Assembly: GCA_947258715.1 (NCBI GenBank)
Contig: CAMYJH010000002.1
Location: 95,654-159,653 of the forward strand
Length of the DNA stretch: 64,000 nucleotides
Reading direction: 5' to 3'
Source: an uncultured Gammaproteobacteria bacterium
GTDB lineage: Bacteria; Pseudomonadota; Gammaproteobacteria; HK1
In this document: one piece after another, positions 1 through 6,996 of the stretch
Position numbering within the stretch: the stretch's first letter is position 1
Layout of the letters: each line of letters starts with the position of its first letter
Position numbers and translations under genes: made by a program
The notes under the pieces: generated by a model
Database searches by the model: none
The model's input: only the letters and a program-made list of their open reading frames with translations
What the model was told of the DNA's origin: nothing

Positions 1-94
1 CGCGGTGGAATTTGCCGGCGAGGCGCTGATGGTGCTTTCGTTCGTGTGGGGGGCCCATCTCGTGTGGACGCAGCTCAAAAGGGTCCGCGGCTGA
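1..94 (+). CDS. C-terminal tail of an unidentified membrane protein (partial)
   Basis: The frame is open from the left edge and ends in TGA at 92-94, so only about 30 codons are visible. They contain a hydrophobic run (ALMVLSFVWGAHLVW) followed by a short basic end (QLKRVRG). This looks like a last membrane helix with a cytoplasmic basic tail. No family can be recognised from so little. A hairpin terminator follows about 50 bases downstream, consistent with the end of a transcription unit. Confidence 0.55.
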   Translation, partial: AVEFAGEALMVLSFVWGAHLVWTQLKRVRG

Positions 95-146
95 CGCAAA
101 GCGCGTGCTGCGGGAGAAGTGACCGCATACTCGGTGCCGGAGAAAC

Positions 147-178
147 AAAAAACGCCCGGCTCGAGCGGGCGTTTTCTT
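147..178. terminator. Rho-independent terminator
   Basis: A perfect 7-bp GC-rich stem (ACGCCCG/CGGGCGT) with a 7-base loop is flanked by an A run on the left and TTTTCTT on the right. It can therefore work in both directions. It sits between the plus-strand gene tail ending at 94 and the minus-strand small ORF ending at 204. Confidence 0.8.
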
Positions 179-203
179 ATGCCTTCCGCGACTTCGGTCT
201 GAT

Positions 204-338
204 TCAGGCCATCGCCGTGACCAGCAGCGCGCCCAAGATGATCACGAGGTAGACGTAGATATCTTTTGATGAGGGGGCGTCTTCGTCGCTTCCGGAAGGG
301 AGTTCCGGTCGCGCCTGCTGTCCTTGCTTTGGTTTCAT
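204..338 (-). CDS. Possible small single-span membrane protein (44 aa)
   Basis: A 44-codon minus-strand frame. The first half is polar with several Gln, Pro, Ser and Asp residues. The second half is one hydrophobic helix (IYVYLVIILGALLVTAMA) running to the C-terminus. The ATG at 338 is preceded by GGAAG/GGAC-type purine stretches that could be a ribosome site. The frame stays open further upstream, but that extension looks like non-coding sequence. The bidirectional terminator at 147-178 lies 26 bases past its stop. Function unknown; the call rests on the membrane helix, the start and the terminator. Confidence 0.4.
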   Translation of the reverse strand: MKPKQGQQARPELPSGSDEDAPSSKDIYVYLVIILGALLVTAMA

Positions 339-801
339 CTTTTGTCCGCTTCCAGGCGTCGTTGTATTTGGTTGAACAAAACATAGACGTTGCAACCAAA
401 CTTTGCTGTGCCCACAGTCACAAATTCGCTTGTGTATCCAATCGAAAGCGTCCTCTGCCGGAGGTCGATGGGATCTTTGAAGCGCACTTGGGTGAGAAGC
501 GAATCGATTGGCTTCGTCTTTGGACTCTTCCACCCGCGTCTGCGCCATGCGCCGTCGCCCGCGGCAATTGCGACCCGGCAATCGTTTGCACCCGTCGCTG
601 AGCGCAGCCGCTTTAGGAACCTCCGGTTGGAGCGCGGGCCAGGCTCGGGCGCGAAGTTTAAACCGCTTAAGAGGCTTCCCCAGAAAGCGGGCTGTTGCTG
701 CGGAAGACGACGCGTCTTGACTTTATGCTCCACGTGCCGTGGCCACAGAACCCATAACCTACGGGACACGTCGGGCGCGCCCCGAGCACCGGATGCCGGG
801 C
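339..801. other. Intergenic region without a convincing gene
   Basis: Open frames exist on both strands but have no recognisable domain, and their composition (runs of Arg, Pro, Ser) is typical of read-through of GC-rich non-coding DNA. I see no promoter, tRNA or mobile-element end here. The minus-strand terminator at 802-838 begins just to the right. Confidence 0.5.
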
Positions 802-838
802 GAAAAAAGACGCCCGGCGGGGGGAGAACGCCGGGCGA
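802..838 (-). terminator. Minus-strand intrinsic terminator, possibly of a small RNA
   Basis: Read on the minus strand, CGCCCGGCG and CGCCGGGCG form a 9-bp stem around a C-rich loop, followed at once by TCTTTTTTCG. This is a strong terminator. The nearest minus-strand gene (stop at 1160) lies more than 300 bases upstream, so it may end either a long 3' UTR or a separate short transcript starting near 930-970. Confidence 0.7.
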
Positions 839-926
839 ACGAGGTTTAGGGGAGTAGTTACTCTTATTACGTGCGGTCCTGCACGACCACACGCGGCCCA
901 GGTTGCCCCATGGGCCATCGGGCCGC

Positions 927-942
927 CGTGATGAAAGTCACA
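927..942. promoter_or_regulatory. CRP/FNR-family-like palindrome
   Basis: CGTGA-N6-TCACA matches the TGTGA-N6-TCACA consensus in 9 of 10 fixed positions. It lies about 90 bases upstream (minus strand) of the terminator at 802-838. Site resemblance is seen directly; regulation by a CRP-type protein is inference, and no CRP gene is in the window. Confidence 0.35.
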
Positions 943-1159
943 GATATGTGTTTAGTTCTGGGACTTTTTCACGCATCGAGGAATTCTCTTCCCCCACAAA
1001 TACTCCGAAAACCCATATAAGGATCTGATTTTGAGAGATAAAATTGATTTGCCGCGACACCGGCGGGGAAAAATACCGACCGGTGTCTCGGCGCGGACGC
1101 CTTCTGCATAAGAATCAGAAGGTTTAACCGAAAAACCTGGATCTCCGCCGGCCGCCGGA

Positions 1160-1816
1160 TCAAGCCCGGGCGATGTCGTCGAGCACCCGGTAGCGGTCCC
1201 GGTGGTCGCGATCGAAATTGGGCATGCCTTTTTTGGTGATCAACCGGTCTTCGCCCATGTTCGGGCCCGCGTCTTCGTAGATGGCCTGCTCGGCATCCCC
1301 TTCGTACCAGCGAATGTTGAATACGCACTGCCAGGGAAAAAAGGTGACTTCCGCGTAGTCGGGCAGGTGGTCGCGGAACCACCAGGCCAGCGGTTCGCAG
1401 TCGCCGGATTTCTGGTAAAGCTCCAGGTAGGCCGGAATCAGCACCGAGGCGGTGGCGCCCATGAGGCCCTTATCGTCTCGCCGGTCCCAGATGTGGCGCG
1501 CCGCCGAGTAGACGTTGTCGGAGCAGTAACAGGCGCTCTCCCCCGCCACGAACTTGCGGTGGCAGAAGTCGTTCAGCGTGGGCGAGCGATAGGCGCTTCG
1601 CACCACGATGCCGCCGAAGGACTGGTACAGAGGCTCGAGCAGCATTTCGCACAGCATTGATCCGGCCTTGACCGCAAGTGCCGAATCTTCGGGCACGTTG
1701 GGCACGCCATAATGATTGCCCACCTCGCTGTAGAGCATCTCGCGCATGAAGAAGTGCTTCGACAGGCGCACCCGCCCGAGCTCGGTGAGGGCGGCGACGG
1801 AGGTGGGGCTTTTCAT
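1160..1816 (-). CDS. Hypothetical protein resembling M15-type peptidases
   Basis: 218 residues, soluble, with no signal peptide visible. Residues around 68-80 (GGIVVRSAYRSPTLN) resemble the S-x-YR-S-x-x-x-N segment of M15 (D-Ala-D-Ala carboxypeptidase/Hedgehog-fold) proteins. A second region rich in Trp, Phe and His follows (LAWWFRDHLPDYAEVTFFP). I do not see a full HxxxxxxD...H zinc set, so catalytic activity is doubtful. It is downstream of the puuA-like gene on the same strand but separated by about 260 bases of repeats, so co-transcription is uncertain. No strong ribosome site precedes the ATG at 1816. Family assignment tentative. Confidence 0.6.
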   Translation of the reverse strand: MKSPTSVAALTELGRVRLSKHFFMREMLYSEVGNHYGVPNVPEDSALAVKAGSMLCEMLLEPLYQSFGGIVVRSAYRSPTLNDFCHRKFVAGESACYCSDNVYSAARHIWDRRDDKGLMGATASVLIPAYLELYQKSGDCEPLAWWFRDHLPDYAEVTFFPWQCVFNIRWYEGDAEQAIYEDAGPNMGEDRLITKKGMPNFDRDHRDRYRVLDDIARA

Positions 1817-1883
1817 GGCTGGGGCTTCGGAACGATGAGGGGCTGATTTGAAGGGCTGATAGAGGGCGAAGCTTCACCGCTAG

Positions 1884-1946
1884 TGACAAGAACCATGTAA
1901 AAGGTGACATGTAAGATGTGACTGGTGATTAGTGAATAGTGATTAG
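1884..1946 (+). repeat. Heptad repeat tract, nine units, plus orientation
   Basis: Nine consecutive 7-base units can be read without a gap: TGACAAG, AACCATG, TAAAAGG, TGACATG, TAAGATG, TGACTGG, TGATTAG, TGAATAG, TGATTAG. All nine end in G and eight start with TGA or TAA. The last four units form an inverted pair with the tract at 1983-2024. Confidence 0.75.
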
Positions 1947-1982
1947 AAGCGAATACGCCGCATCAGGTGACTCAATGACTCT

Positions 1983-2024
1983 CACGCTACGAATCACGAA
2001 TCACTAATCACCAATCACTTTCTA
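1983..2024 (-). repeat. Heptad repeat tract, six units, minus orientation
   Basis: On the minus strand the units are TAGAAAG, TGATTGG, TGATTAG, TGATTCG, TGATTCG, TAGCGTG, each a stop codon plus three bases and G. It lies about 50 bases past the stop of the puuA-like gene, in that gene's sense orientation. It is nearly complementary to the tract at 1919-1946 and could pair with it. Confidence 0.75.
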
Positions 2025-2074
2025 GGACATTCGAAACATGGTTGGCGTTATGCATCACCCATCGAGCGTCACCC

Positions 2075-3454
2075 TCACAGATACCACTCGTACTCGCGAA
2101 GCGAAATGAAGTCGTAGTATTTCGTCAGCTCTTTGAGCTTGGACTCGCAGTAGAGCTGAACGTAGGGCGTGCCCAGATATTCGTTCATGAGCGCCGAATC
2201 GTTCAAGCGGATTATGGCATCGCGCCAGGTGAGTGGCAGGCCCGGGTCGGAATACTCGCCGGCGTTTCCTTCCGCCGGCGGACCGGCATCGATCTGGTTC
2301 ACCAGCCCGTGGTGTATTGCGGCCACGATGGCGGCGAGCACCAGGTAGGGATTGGCGTCTGCGCCCGCCACCCGGTGCTCGAAGCGCCGGTTCTCGGCTT
2401 CGCCGGCGGGAATGCGAAATGCCACCGAACGATTGTTGGGCCCCCAGCTCGGCGTCACCGGCACGAAGCGGTTGGGAAGATAGCGGCGGAAGGCGTTGAC
2501 GTTGGGCGCGTAAATAGCCATGGCGTCGTTCATGCTCCGCATCAGGCCGCCGACGGCGTGGCGCAGCTTTTCCGACCCTAGCTCGCTTTCGCTCTCGAAC
2601 ACGTTGTTGCCCTGCGAGTCGAGCAGGCTCAAGTGCACGTGCATCCCCGACCCGACGCGATCGATATAGGGCTTGGACATGAAAGTCGCTTCCACGCCGT
2701 AATCCTGGGCCACGTTCTTGACGATATAGCGCAGCAGCGCGCAATGATCCGCGGCCGTCAGGGGATCGGGTACGTGGCGCAGGTTGATCTCGAACTGCCC
2801 CGGGGCGTACTCCTTGGTGGCGACGGAAGCCGGCACCTTCTGGCTGCGGCATTCTTTTTCCACCGCGTGCAGAAACGGGGCGAAAGCGTCCAGCTCGGTC
2901 ATGCCGTATACCTGGGTCGAGAGATCGCGCCGGCCGGTGGCGGGGGAGATGGGCGGCTGCGGGCGATCTCTGGAGTCGCGCACTTTGTCGATGAGATAAA
3001 ATTCGAGCTCGAAGGAAATCACCGGCGACAGCTCGAGCTCGTCCAGCCTGGCGAGCGCTTTCGCGGCCACGTTGCGGGGGTCGGTCCAGGCAACGGCACC
3101 GGCCTGATCCAGCATCGTCATCAGCACCTGTCCGCCGCGGCCTTGCGACCAGCCCACCGGAACCAGGGTGCCCTCAACGGGCAGCGCAGTGCCGTCGGGA
3201 TCACCGTCGCTAAAGCCCATGCCGCAGGGATCGAGACAGTCCCCGGTGACGTCCAGAAAATGTACCGAGAGCGGGATCTGCAGCCCGTTTCTGAACAGCT
3301 TGTCGATGTCGTCGCGCAAGTAACGCTTGCCGCGGATGACGCCGGACATGTCGACGAACAGGGCGTCGATGTACTCCGTCTGCGGATAGCTTTCAAGGTA
3401 TGTCTCGAGCTCTTTGAGACGAGCCTTTTGAGTCGTGGGTTTCTTGTTGTGCAT
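2075..3454 (-). CDS. puuA: Glutamine-synthetase-family ligase, probable gamma-glutamylputrescine synthetase
   Basis: 459 residues, the length of type I GS-family enzymes. It begins with a beta-grasp domain (DALFVDMSGVIRGKRY) followed by the catalytic barrel. Family signatures are clear: GSGMHVHLSL (metal/glutamate site), NRSVAFRIP (ATP/phosphate-binding Arg region) and RFEHRVAGADANPYL near the C-terminus. The Met-Ser-Gly-Val-Ile-Arg-Gly-Lys N-terminal segment is typical of polyamine-directed GS homologues rather than true GlnA. The upstream gene is a PuuB-like oxidase, which supports glutamylation of putrescine (ATP + glutamate + amine) as the role. The substrate is inferred from context; another amine is possible. 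Confidence 0.85.
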   Translation of the reverse strand: MHNKKPTTQKARLKELETYLESYPQTEYIDALFVDMSGVIRGKRYLRDDIDKLFRNGLQIPLSVHFLDVTGDCLDPCGMGFSDGDPDGTALPVEGTLVPVGWSQGRGGQVLMTMLDQAGAVAWTDPRNVAAKALARLDELELSPVISFELEFYLIDKVRDSRDRPQPPISPATGRRDLSTQVYGMTELDAFAPFLHAVEKECRSQKVPASVATKEYAPGQFEINLRHVPDPLTAADHCALLRYIVKNVAQDYGVEATFMSKPYIDRVGSGMHVHLSLLDSQGNNVFESESELGSEKLRHAVGGLMRSMNDAMAIYAPNVNAFRRYLPNRFVPVTPSWGPNNRSVAFRIPAGEAENRRFEHRVAGADANPYLVLAAIVAAIHHGLVNQIDAGPPAEGNAGEYSDPGLPLTWRDAIIRLNDSALMNEYLGTPYVQLYCESKLKELTKYYDFISLREYEWYL

Positions 3455-3484
3455 GATCTATCCGGGATAGAAGTTACCGAGCCG

Positions 3485-3533
3485 CCTGATCTGAGGAATC
3501 GCGAGCAAGCTCGCTCCTACGGCGGGCTTTGTT
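3485..3533 (-). repeat. REP-like hairpin element, copy 1
   Basis: A 49-base element centred on the palindrome GCGAGCAAGCTCGC. It matches the reverse complement of 61330-61378 at 46 of 49 bases, and the hairpin resembles REP sequences common in gammaproteobacteria. It lies in the puuB-puuA gap. Confidence 0.75.
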
Positions 3534-3539
3534 CATTTT

Positions 3540-3574
3540 CCCATTACGCATTACGCGTCACGCGTTACGCGTCA
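3540..3574 (-). repeat. Heptad repeat tract downstream of puuB
   Basis: Five minus-strand units in register: TGACGCG, TAACGCG, TGACGCG, TAATGCG, TAATGGG. It starts about 65 bases past the puuB-like stop, in that gene's sense direction, and abuts the REP-like element. Confidence 0.75.
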
Positions 3575-3639
3575 CCATAAATTGTTAGCTGTTACCCATG
3601 ACTGGTTAAGTGTAGAACGCGCGCCCCCGCCGCGGTGAT

Positions 3640-4983
3640 CTAGACGGCGTCCTTGACCCGGTAATAGGCGTAGGCCGCACGCAGCATCCACAGCCGAAGG
3701 CCGGGAAACACGAAGCTGGACGAGAGCCCACGCATAACCTTCGGAATGCCCGCCAGGTCGCGGTTCGCGCCGGCGAGATTGGTCGCGATCATCTTACCAG
3801 CCCAGGGTGCGTTGCAGACGCCGTTGCCGTGATAGCCGAAGCCGTACCAGACGCTGGGGTCGTCTTCCAGGCGACCGATACGGGGCAAAAGGCTTCGGGT
3901 TACGCAGACCAGGCCGCGCCAGAAGTGGGTCACCGGCACCTCCTGCCAGTGAGGAAAGAGCTGTCGGAACCGTGCCTCGAGTTTCGAACGCATGATCTTC
4001 CCGCTCTCGTCGCTGCCGCGGTAGTCGCCGCGGCCGCCAATCAGGAAACGTTTGTCTGGCAGCAGGCGAAAGTAGTTGTGCAGCGCCTTGGTGGTGACCG
4101 CCGGCGAGGTGTTCTGCCAGGCGTGGGCCTTTAGCTCGTCTTCGCTCAACGCCCTGGTGACGATGATATTGGAAATCGCCGGAAGCGCCGCGGCGTCGAG
4201 GGTTGGATTGAGTTGCTCGCGGATGAACCCATTAACCGCGACGATGACGCGATCAGCGCAGAGCGTGCCTTGGGGGGTTATCAGCCGGTGCAGTCCGTTT
4301 ACTTTCTCCCAGCCGCTGACCGCTGACTTGCCGTGGATGACGGCGCCCCTTCGCGCAGCTGCCTGGGCGAGACCGGCGACGAACTTGATCGGGTTCAGGC
4401 CGAAGCCCAGGTGCACCTTGAGCCCGCCTTCGAGCTCGGCGCAATCGAAGTAGCTTGCCTGCAACGCTTTCTTCTCGATCAGATCGCTTTCAATGCCGAA
4501 GAGTTTCTTCAATGCGCCCTGATCTTCGCCGAGCGCCCGCATGCGCGAGGCTTTGTGGGCGACCTCCAGGATCCCGTCACCGCACTTCTCGTAGTCGATA
4601 TCCTCCTCTTCCGACAGGCGCTCAACCAGCTCGATGGCTTCCCGCTGGGCGCGGTAGAAGTGTTGAGTCTCTTCGACACCGTAGCGGCGGATGAGCTCGG
4701 CAATGCTCAGCTTGGTGGCCGGCATACAACAAAAACCACCGTTTCGCCCCGATGCCCCCCAGCCGATATGACCCGCTTCCAGAACCCGGGCTTCGATGCC
4801 GTAATCCCTGGCAAGATGCAGCGCGGCGGAGAGACCGGTATAGCCGCCGCCAATAATTGCGACTTCGCAGCGCTGCTCGTTTTGAAGCGGCTGGAATCGA
4901 TGTTGAGGAAGCGGCGCATTCTGCTCCCAATAGCTCGGCACCGGGCGAGACGCGTCGTAGATGTCGGGGTGATAAAGCGCCAT
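3640..4983 (-). CDS. puuB: FAD-dependent amine oxidoreductase, probable gamma-glutamylputrescine oxidase
   Basis: 447 residues. The N-terminal half has the dinucleotide-binding motif VAIIGGGYTGLSAALHLA (about residues 41-58), then the DAO-family signature GWGASGRNGG around residues 74-83. The rest follows the DadA/OrdL/PuuB plan, with a C-terminal FAD-contact segment (WYGFGYHGNGV). It should oxidise the amine of a gamma-glutamylated polyamine, releasing H2O2 and ammonia, in the cytoplasm. It precedes the puuA-like ligase on the same strand with a 185-base gap that holds repeats. The specific substrate is inferred from the pairing; related enzymes use other amines. Confidence 0.82.
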   Translation of the reverse strand: MALYHPDIYDASRPVPSYWEQNAPLPQHRFQPLQNEQRCEVAIIGGGYTGLSAALHLARDYGIEARVLEAGHIGWGASGRNGGFCCMPATKLSIAELIRRYGVEETQHFYRAQREAIELVERLSEEEDIDYEKCGDGILEVAHKASRMRALGEDQGALKKLFGIESDLIEKKALQASYFDCAELEGGLKVHLGFGLNPIKFVAGLAQAAARRGAVIHGKSAVSGWEKVNGLHRLITPQGTLCADRVIVAVNGFIREQLNPTLDAAALPAISNIIVTRALSEDELKAHAWQNTSPAVTTKALHNYFRLLPDKRFLIGGRGDYRGSDESGKIMRSKLEARFRQLFPHWQEVPVTHFWRGLVCVTRSLLPRIGRLEDDPSVWYGFGYHGNGVCNAPWAGKMIATNLAGANRDLAGIPKVMRGLSSSFVFPGLRLWMLRAAYAYYRVKDAV

Positions 4984-5033
4984 GTTGCTAAGCCGTGACG
5001 CGGCTCCTGATCCAGGGTACGCGATGCGCAGCG

Positions 5034-5435
5034 TCAGTCGACCGGTCTGCTTCTAAGGAGGCTGGCACTGAGCGAAACACTGGTAATGAGATGCAGCAGC
5101 GGCAGCGCCGCCTCGTAGGCGAGCACCACTGCGGCGTCCATGATATTGCTGCTGCGCATTGCCGCCCGGAGCACAGACCAGTACGTCTCCAGCAGCGGCG
5201 ATGCGCTTTGCGTGAAGGCAAAGGCAAGCGCCCAGTTGACCAAGAACAACGCCGAGGCGACGGCCGCGACGGCGCGCCACCACTTCAAATTGGAGGCAAC
5301 GAGCACGGTGGCGGCAACGCCGAGCGCCGAGGCGACGATACTGAAAGTATTTTGATCCCAGATCAGAACCAGTGCCAGCGTGAGCCCCCAGAGCAGCACA
5401 AACCCGGCGGCTTTGAATATTCGCGGCGCGCGCAT
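5034..5435 (-). CDS. Hypothetical membrane protein (133 aa)
   Basis: Starting at the ATG at 5435, the product has about three to four hydrophobic segments: FVLLWGLTLALVLIW, FSIVASALGVAATVLVAS, VAAVASALFLVNWALAFAF and a weaker one near LPLLHLITSVSLSASLL. A basic start (MRAPRIFK) precedes the first helix. The frame is open upstream to 5663, but that part overlaps a repeat of the GCGGGAATGACG kind and does not look coding. No family recognised and no clear ribosome site. It lies 50 bases upstream of the puuB-like gene on the same strand. Confidence 0.5.
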   Translation of the reverse strand: MRAPRIFKAAGFVLLWGLTLALVLIWDQNTFSIVASALGVAATVLVASNLKWWRAVAAVASALFLVNWALAFAFTQSASPLLETYWSVLRAAMRSSNIMDAAVVLAYEAALPLLHLITSVSLSASLLRSRPVD

Positions 5436-5572
5436 AGTGATATTCAAAACCTCAAAAACCGTTTGCGGCTCAAAACCATGGCGCCATCTTAATGCTGTCG
5501 TCGTCTGCCCGCGAATATCTTTAATCAACAGCGGCAAGGCGGCTTGCTGCCACGACGCACTCCACAAGATGA

Positions 5573-5630
5573 CCCCGTCATTCCCGCAAAGCTTGTCTTC
5601 GCCAAAGCCGGGAGCGGGAGTCCAGTTACG
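5573..5630 (-). repeat. Dispersed palindromic element of the GCGGGAATGACG type
   Basis: On the minus strand the stretch reads from TGGACTCCCGCTCCCGGCTT to GCGGGAATGACGG. The ends are those of an imperfect inverted repeat that is very widespread in proteobacterial intergenic DNA. Only one copy is seen in this window. Confidence 0.55.
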
Positions 5631-5807
5631 AAACCCAAGCCGCGCGCAAAGCGCGCTGCACATCTTTGATAGCGGGCGGCGGAGACTGCGAATAAAAAAA
5701 TGGTGCTTGGCACTGTTTTCCGGCTGCTGACCCGGGTGCAGAAGCGAGCTCCTGGCCTAAGCTATAGCTGATGTCGGCATTGTGCGTCGGACGAAACCGA
5801 ATCCATC

Positions 5808-6458
5808 ATGAGTGAGGACACCGGGCGCGCCGGTCAGGCCGCGCGTTTTCTCGATTGGCTCGCCTCCGCCGCCGCGGAGGAGCAGGCAAGCGATAACGGC
5901 GACGACGATCTCCCGTTAATCGAGCTGGCCGAGCTCGCTTGCGCCTACGCCGAGCAGGCCTTCGAACGGGCCGGCGGGCCGCAGCGAGCACTGTCCCTGG
6001 ACTGCCAGCGCGGCTGCGATTACTGCTGCCATCTGCCGGTGGAAACCTCCCGTGCGGAGGCATCCCGAGCGCTCGAGTTCGCGCGCGAAAATCTGAGCGC
6101 GGAAGCGTTCCGCGAATTGAAACGCCGCATTCGCGAGGCGGCCACGGCTTATCCCTTGTCGCCGCAGCGCCCGCCGGCGAAGAACCCGAGCTGCCCGTTG
6201 CTTGAAGACGCCACCTGTCTGGTCTACCCGGTGCGGCCGCTGGCCTGCCGCGGCTGGAACTCCAGGGACGCGGCCGCGTGCCGCGCGGCCTTTGAGCGTG
6301 GAGTGACCGAAGTCACGGTGCCGGTGGATACCCGCATCCGCGGCGTTTTTGCCAACGCTTCCGAGGCGCTGCTTCGGGGCTTGACCCGCACCCGGCGGGA
6401 CGGACCTACCCATCTGGTGCCCGCACTGGCGGCGCTGATCGTGCTCGATCGCGGCTGA
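5808..6458 (+). CDS. YkgJ-family cysteine-cluster protein
   Basis: 216 residues, soluble. It carries the Cys pattern of the YkgJ/zinc-or-iron-chelating family: CQRGCDYCC near residues 66-74, then CPLL, TCLVYPVRPLACRGW and a last Cys further on. The family is thought to bind a metal or an Fe-S cluster, but its biochemical role is not established. The ATG at 5808 gives an acidic, Ala-rich N-terminus. It stands alone on the plus strand. Two perfect DnaA boxes begin just past its stop, belonging to the control region of the next gene. Confidence 0.75.
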   Translation: MSEDTGRAGQAARFLDWLASAAAEEQASDNGDDDLPLIELAELACAYAEQAFERAGGPQRALSLDCQRGCDYCCHLPVETSRAEASRALEFARENLSAEAFRELKRRIREAATAYPLSPQRPPAKNPSCPLLEDATCLVYPVRPLACRGWNSRDAAACRAAFERGVTEVTVPVDTRIRGVFANASEALLRGLTRTRRDGPTHLVPALAALIVLDRG

Positions 6459-6465
6459 CGCGCAT

Positions 6466-6474
6466 TTATCCACA
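6466..6474 (+). promoter_or_regulatory. DnaA box 1
   Basis: TTATCCACA, a perfect match to the high-affinity DnaA 9-mer. It lies upstream of the nrdJa promoter. Confidence 0.7.
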
Positions 6475-6574
6475 GCTCTGATCGAAGACGTAAAAACAAT
6501 TTTTCCTTTTCTGTGACGAGCACGCTTTGGTCGTTTTCTGGCATTGCTGGGAACAAAGTTTATTTATGCATAAC

Positions 6575-6583
6575 TTATCCACA
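6575..6583 (+). promoter_or_regulatory. DnaA box 2
   Basis: A second perfect TTATCCACA in the same orientation, 109 bases after the first and about 57 bases before the predicted -35 of nrdJa. E. coli nrdAB also carries a consensus DnaA-box pair in its promoter region. Confidence 0.75.
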
Positions 6584-6611
6584 GCTTATAAGCCGATTGC
6601 TCACCTCTAAA

Positions 6612-6659
6612 ACACAATATGTTGAGTTTAGCGGAATGCTTGACTACATTCCCTAGTGG
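6612..6659. promoter_or_regulatory. NrdR box pair
   Basis: Box 1 (6612-6627, ACACAATATGTTGAGT) matches the NrdR consensus acaCwAtATaTwGtGt at 14 of 16 positions. Box 2 (6644-6659, CTACATTCCCTAGTGG) is weaker, about 10 of 16, but keeps the C/T-w-G core. It starts 32 bases after box 1, the usual spacing of NrdR box pairs. Box 2 falls between the predicted -35 and -10, as expected for repression by NrdR. The nrdR gene is not in the window. Confidence 0.6.
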
Positions 6660-6667
6660 TGTAGACT
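6640..6667 (+). promoter_or_regulatory. Predicted sigma-70 promoter of nrdJa
   Basis: -35 TTGACT (5 of 6) and -10 TAGACT (4 of 6) with a 16-base spacer. Transcription would start near 6674, giving a leader of about 320 bases before nrdJa. Confidence 0.5.
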
Positions 6668-6996
6668 GATTTCCGGCGCGTCCAATCGCGCCAAGAAGGT
6701 TGCTTACCTTCATATAACGACGAGGGGAGGAAGTCAGGGGGATGCTGCCGTGGTTCGGCGAGTCGGTGTTTTTTATCGGCGGGAAATATTCCTGCCGCCC
6801 GGCGAGGCCAATCCAGTCGAGGCAGCGCTCCCGAGGTCGGATTCGCAATCCCAGGCACGGGACGCGGCGTGGTGTTTATGCACCCGGCCGTGTCGTTTGA
6901 TCCGGCTGCCTTCGTTTGGTTCAACGACGGTAATAAGAGCTTGCCAGGATCGGCGGGCCTGACCGGGGGCTAAAAGCGCGGGGACAGAACAGCAGC
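6668..6996 (+). other. Long 5' leader of nrdJa
   Basis: About 320 bases without a convincing gene. It contains a clear small hairpin (AAGGTTGCTTACCTT near 6692) and GC-rich segments able to pair. I looked for the fixed elements of a cobalamin riboswitch and did not find a convincing set. A conserved nrdJ RNA motif has been described upstream of class II reductase genes, but I cannot test its consensus here. Confidence 0.4.

Noticed and set aside
390..857. 155-codon plus-strand ORF and overlapping minus-strand ORFs near the left end
   Set aside because: No family, Arg/Pro-rich composition, and it runs through a clear minus-strand terminator.
6668..6996. Cobalamin riboswitch in the nrdJa leader
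   Set aside because: A stretch near 6731-6752 (AAGTCAGGGGGATGCTGCC) faintly resembles a B12 box. It departs from the box at key positions, and the other fixed elements (GCCACTG, the GGGAA core) are absent.
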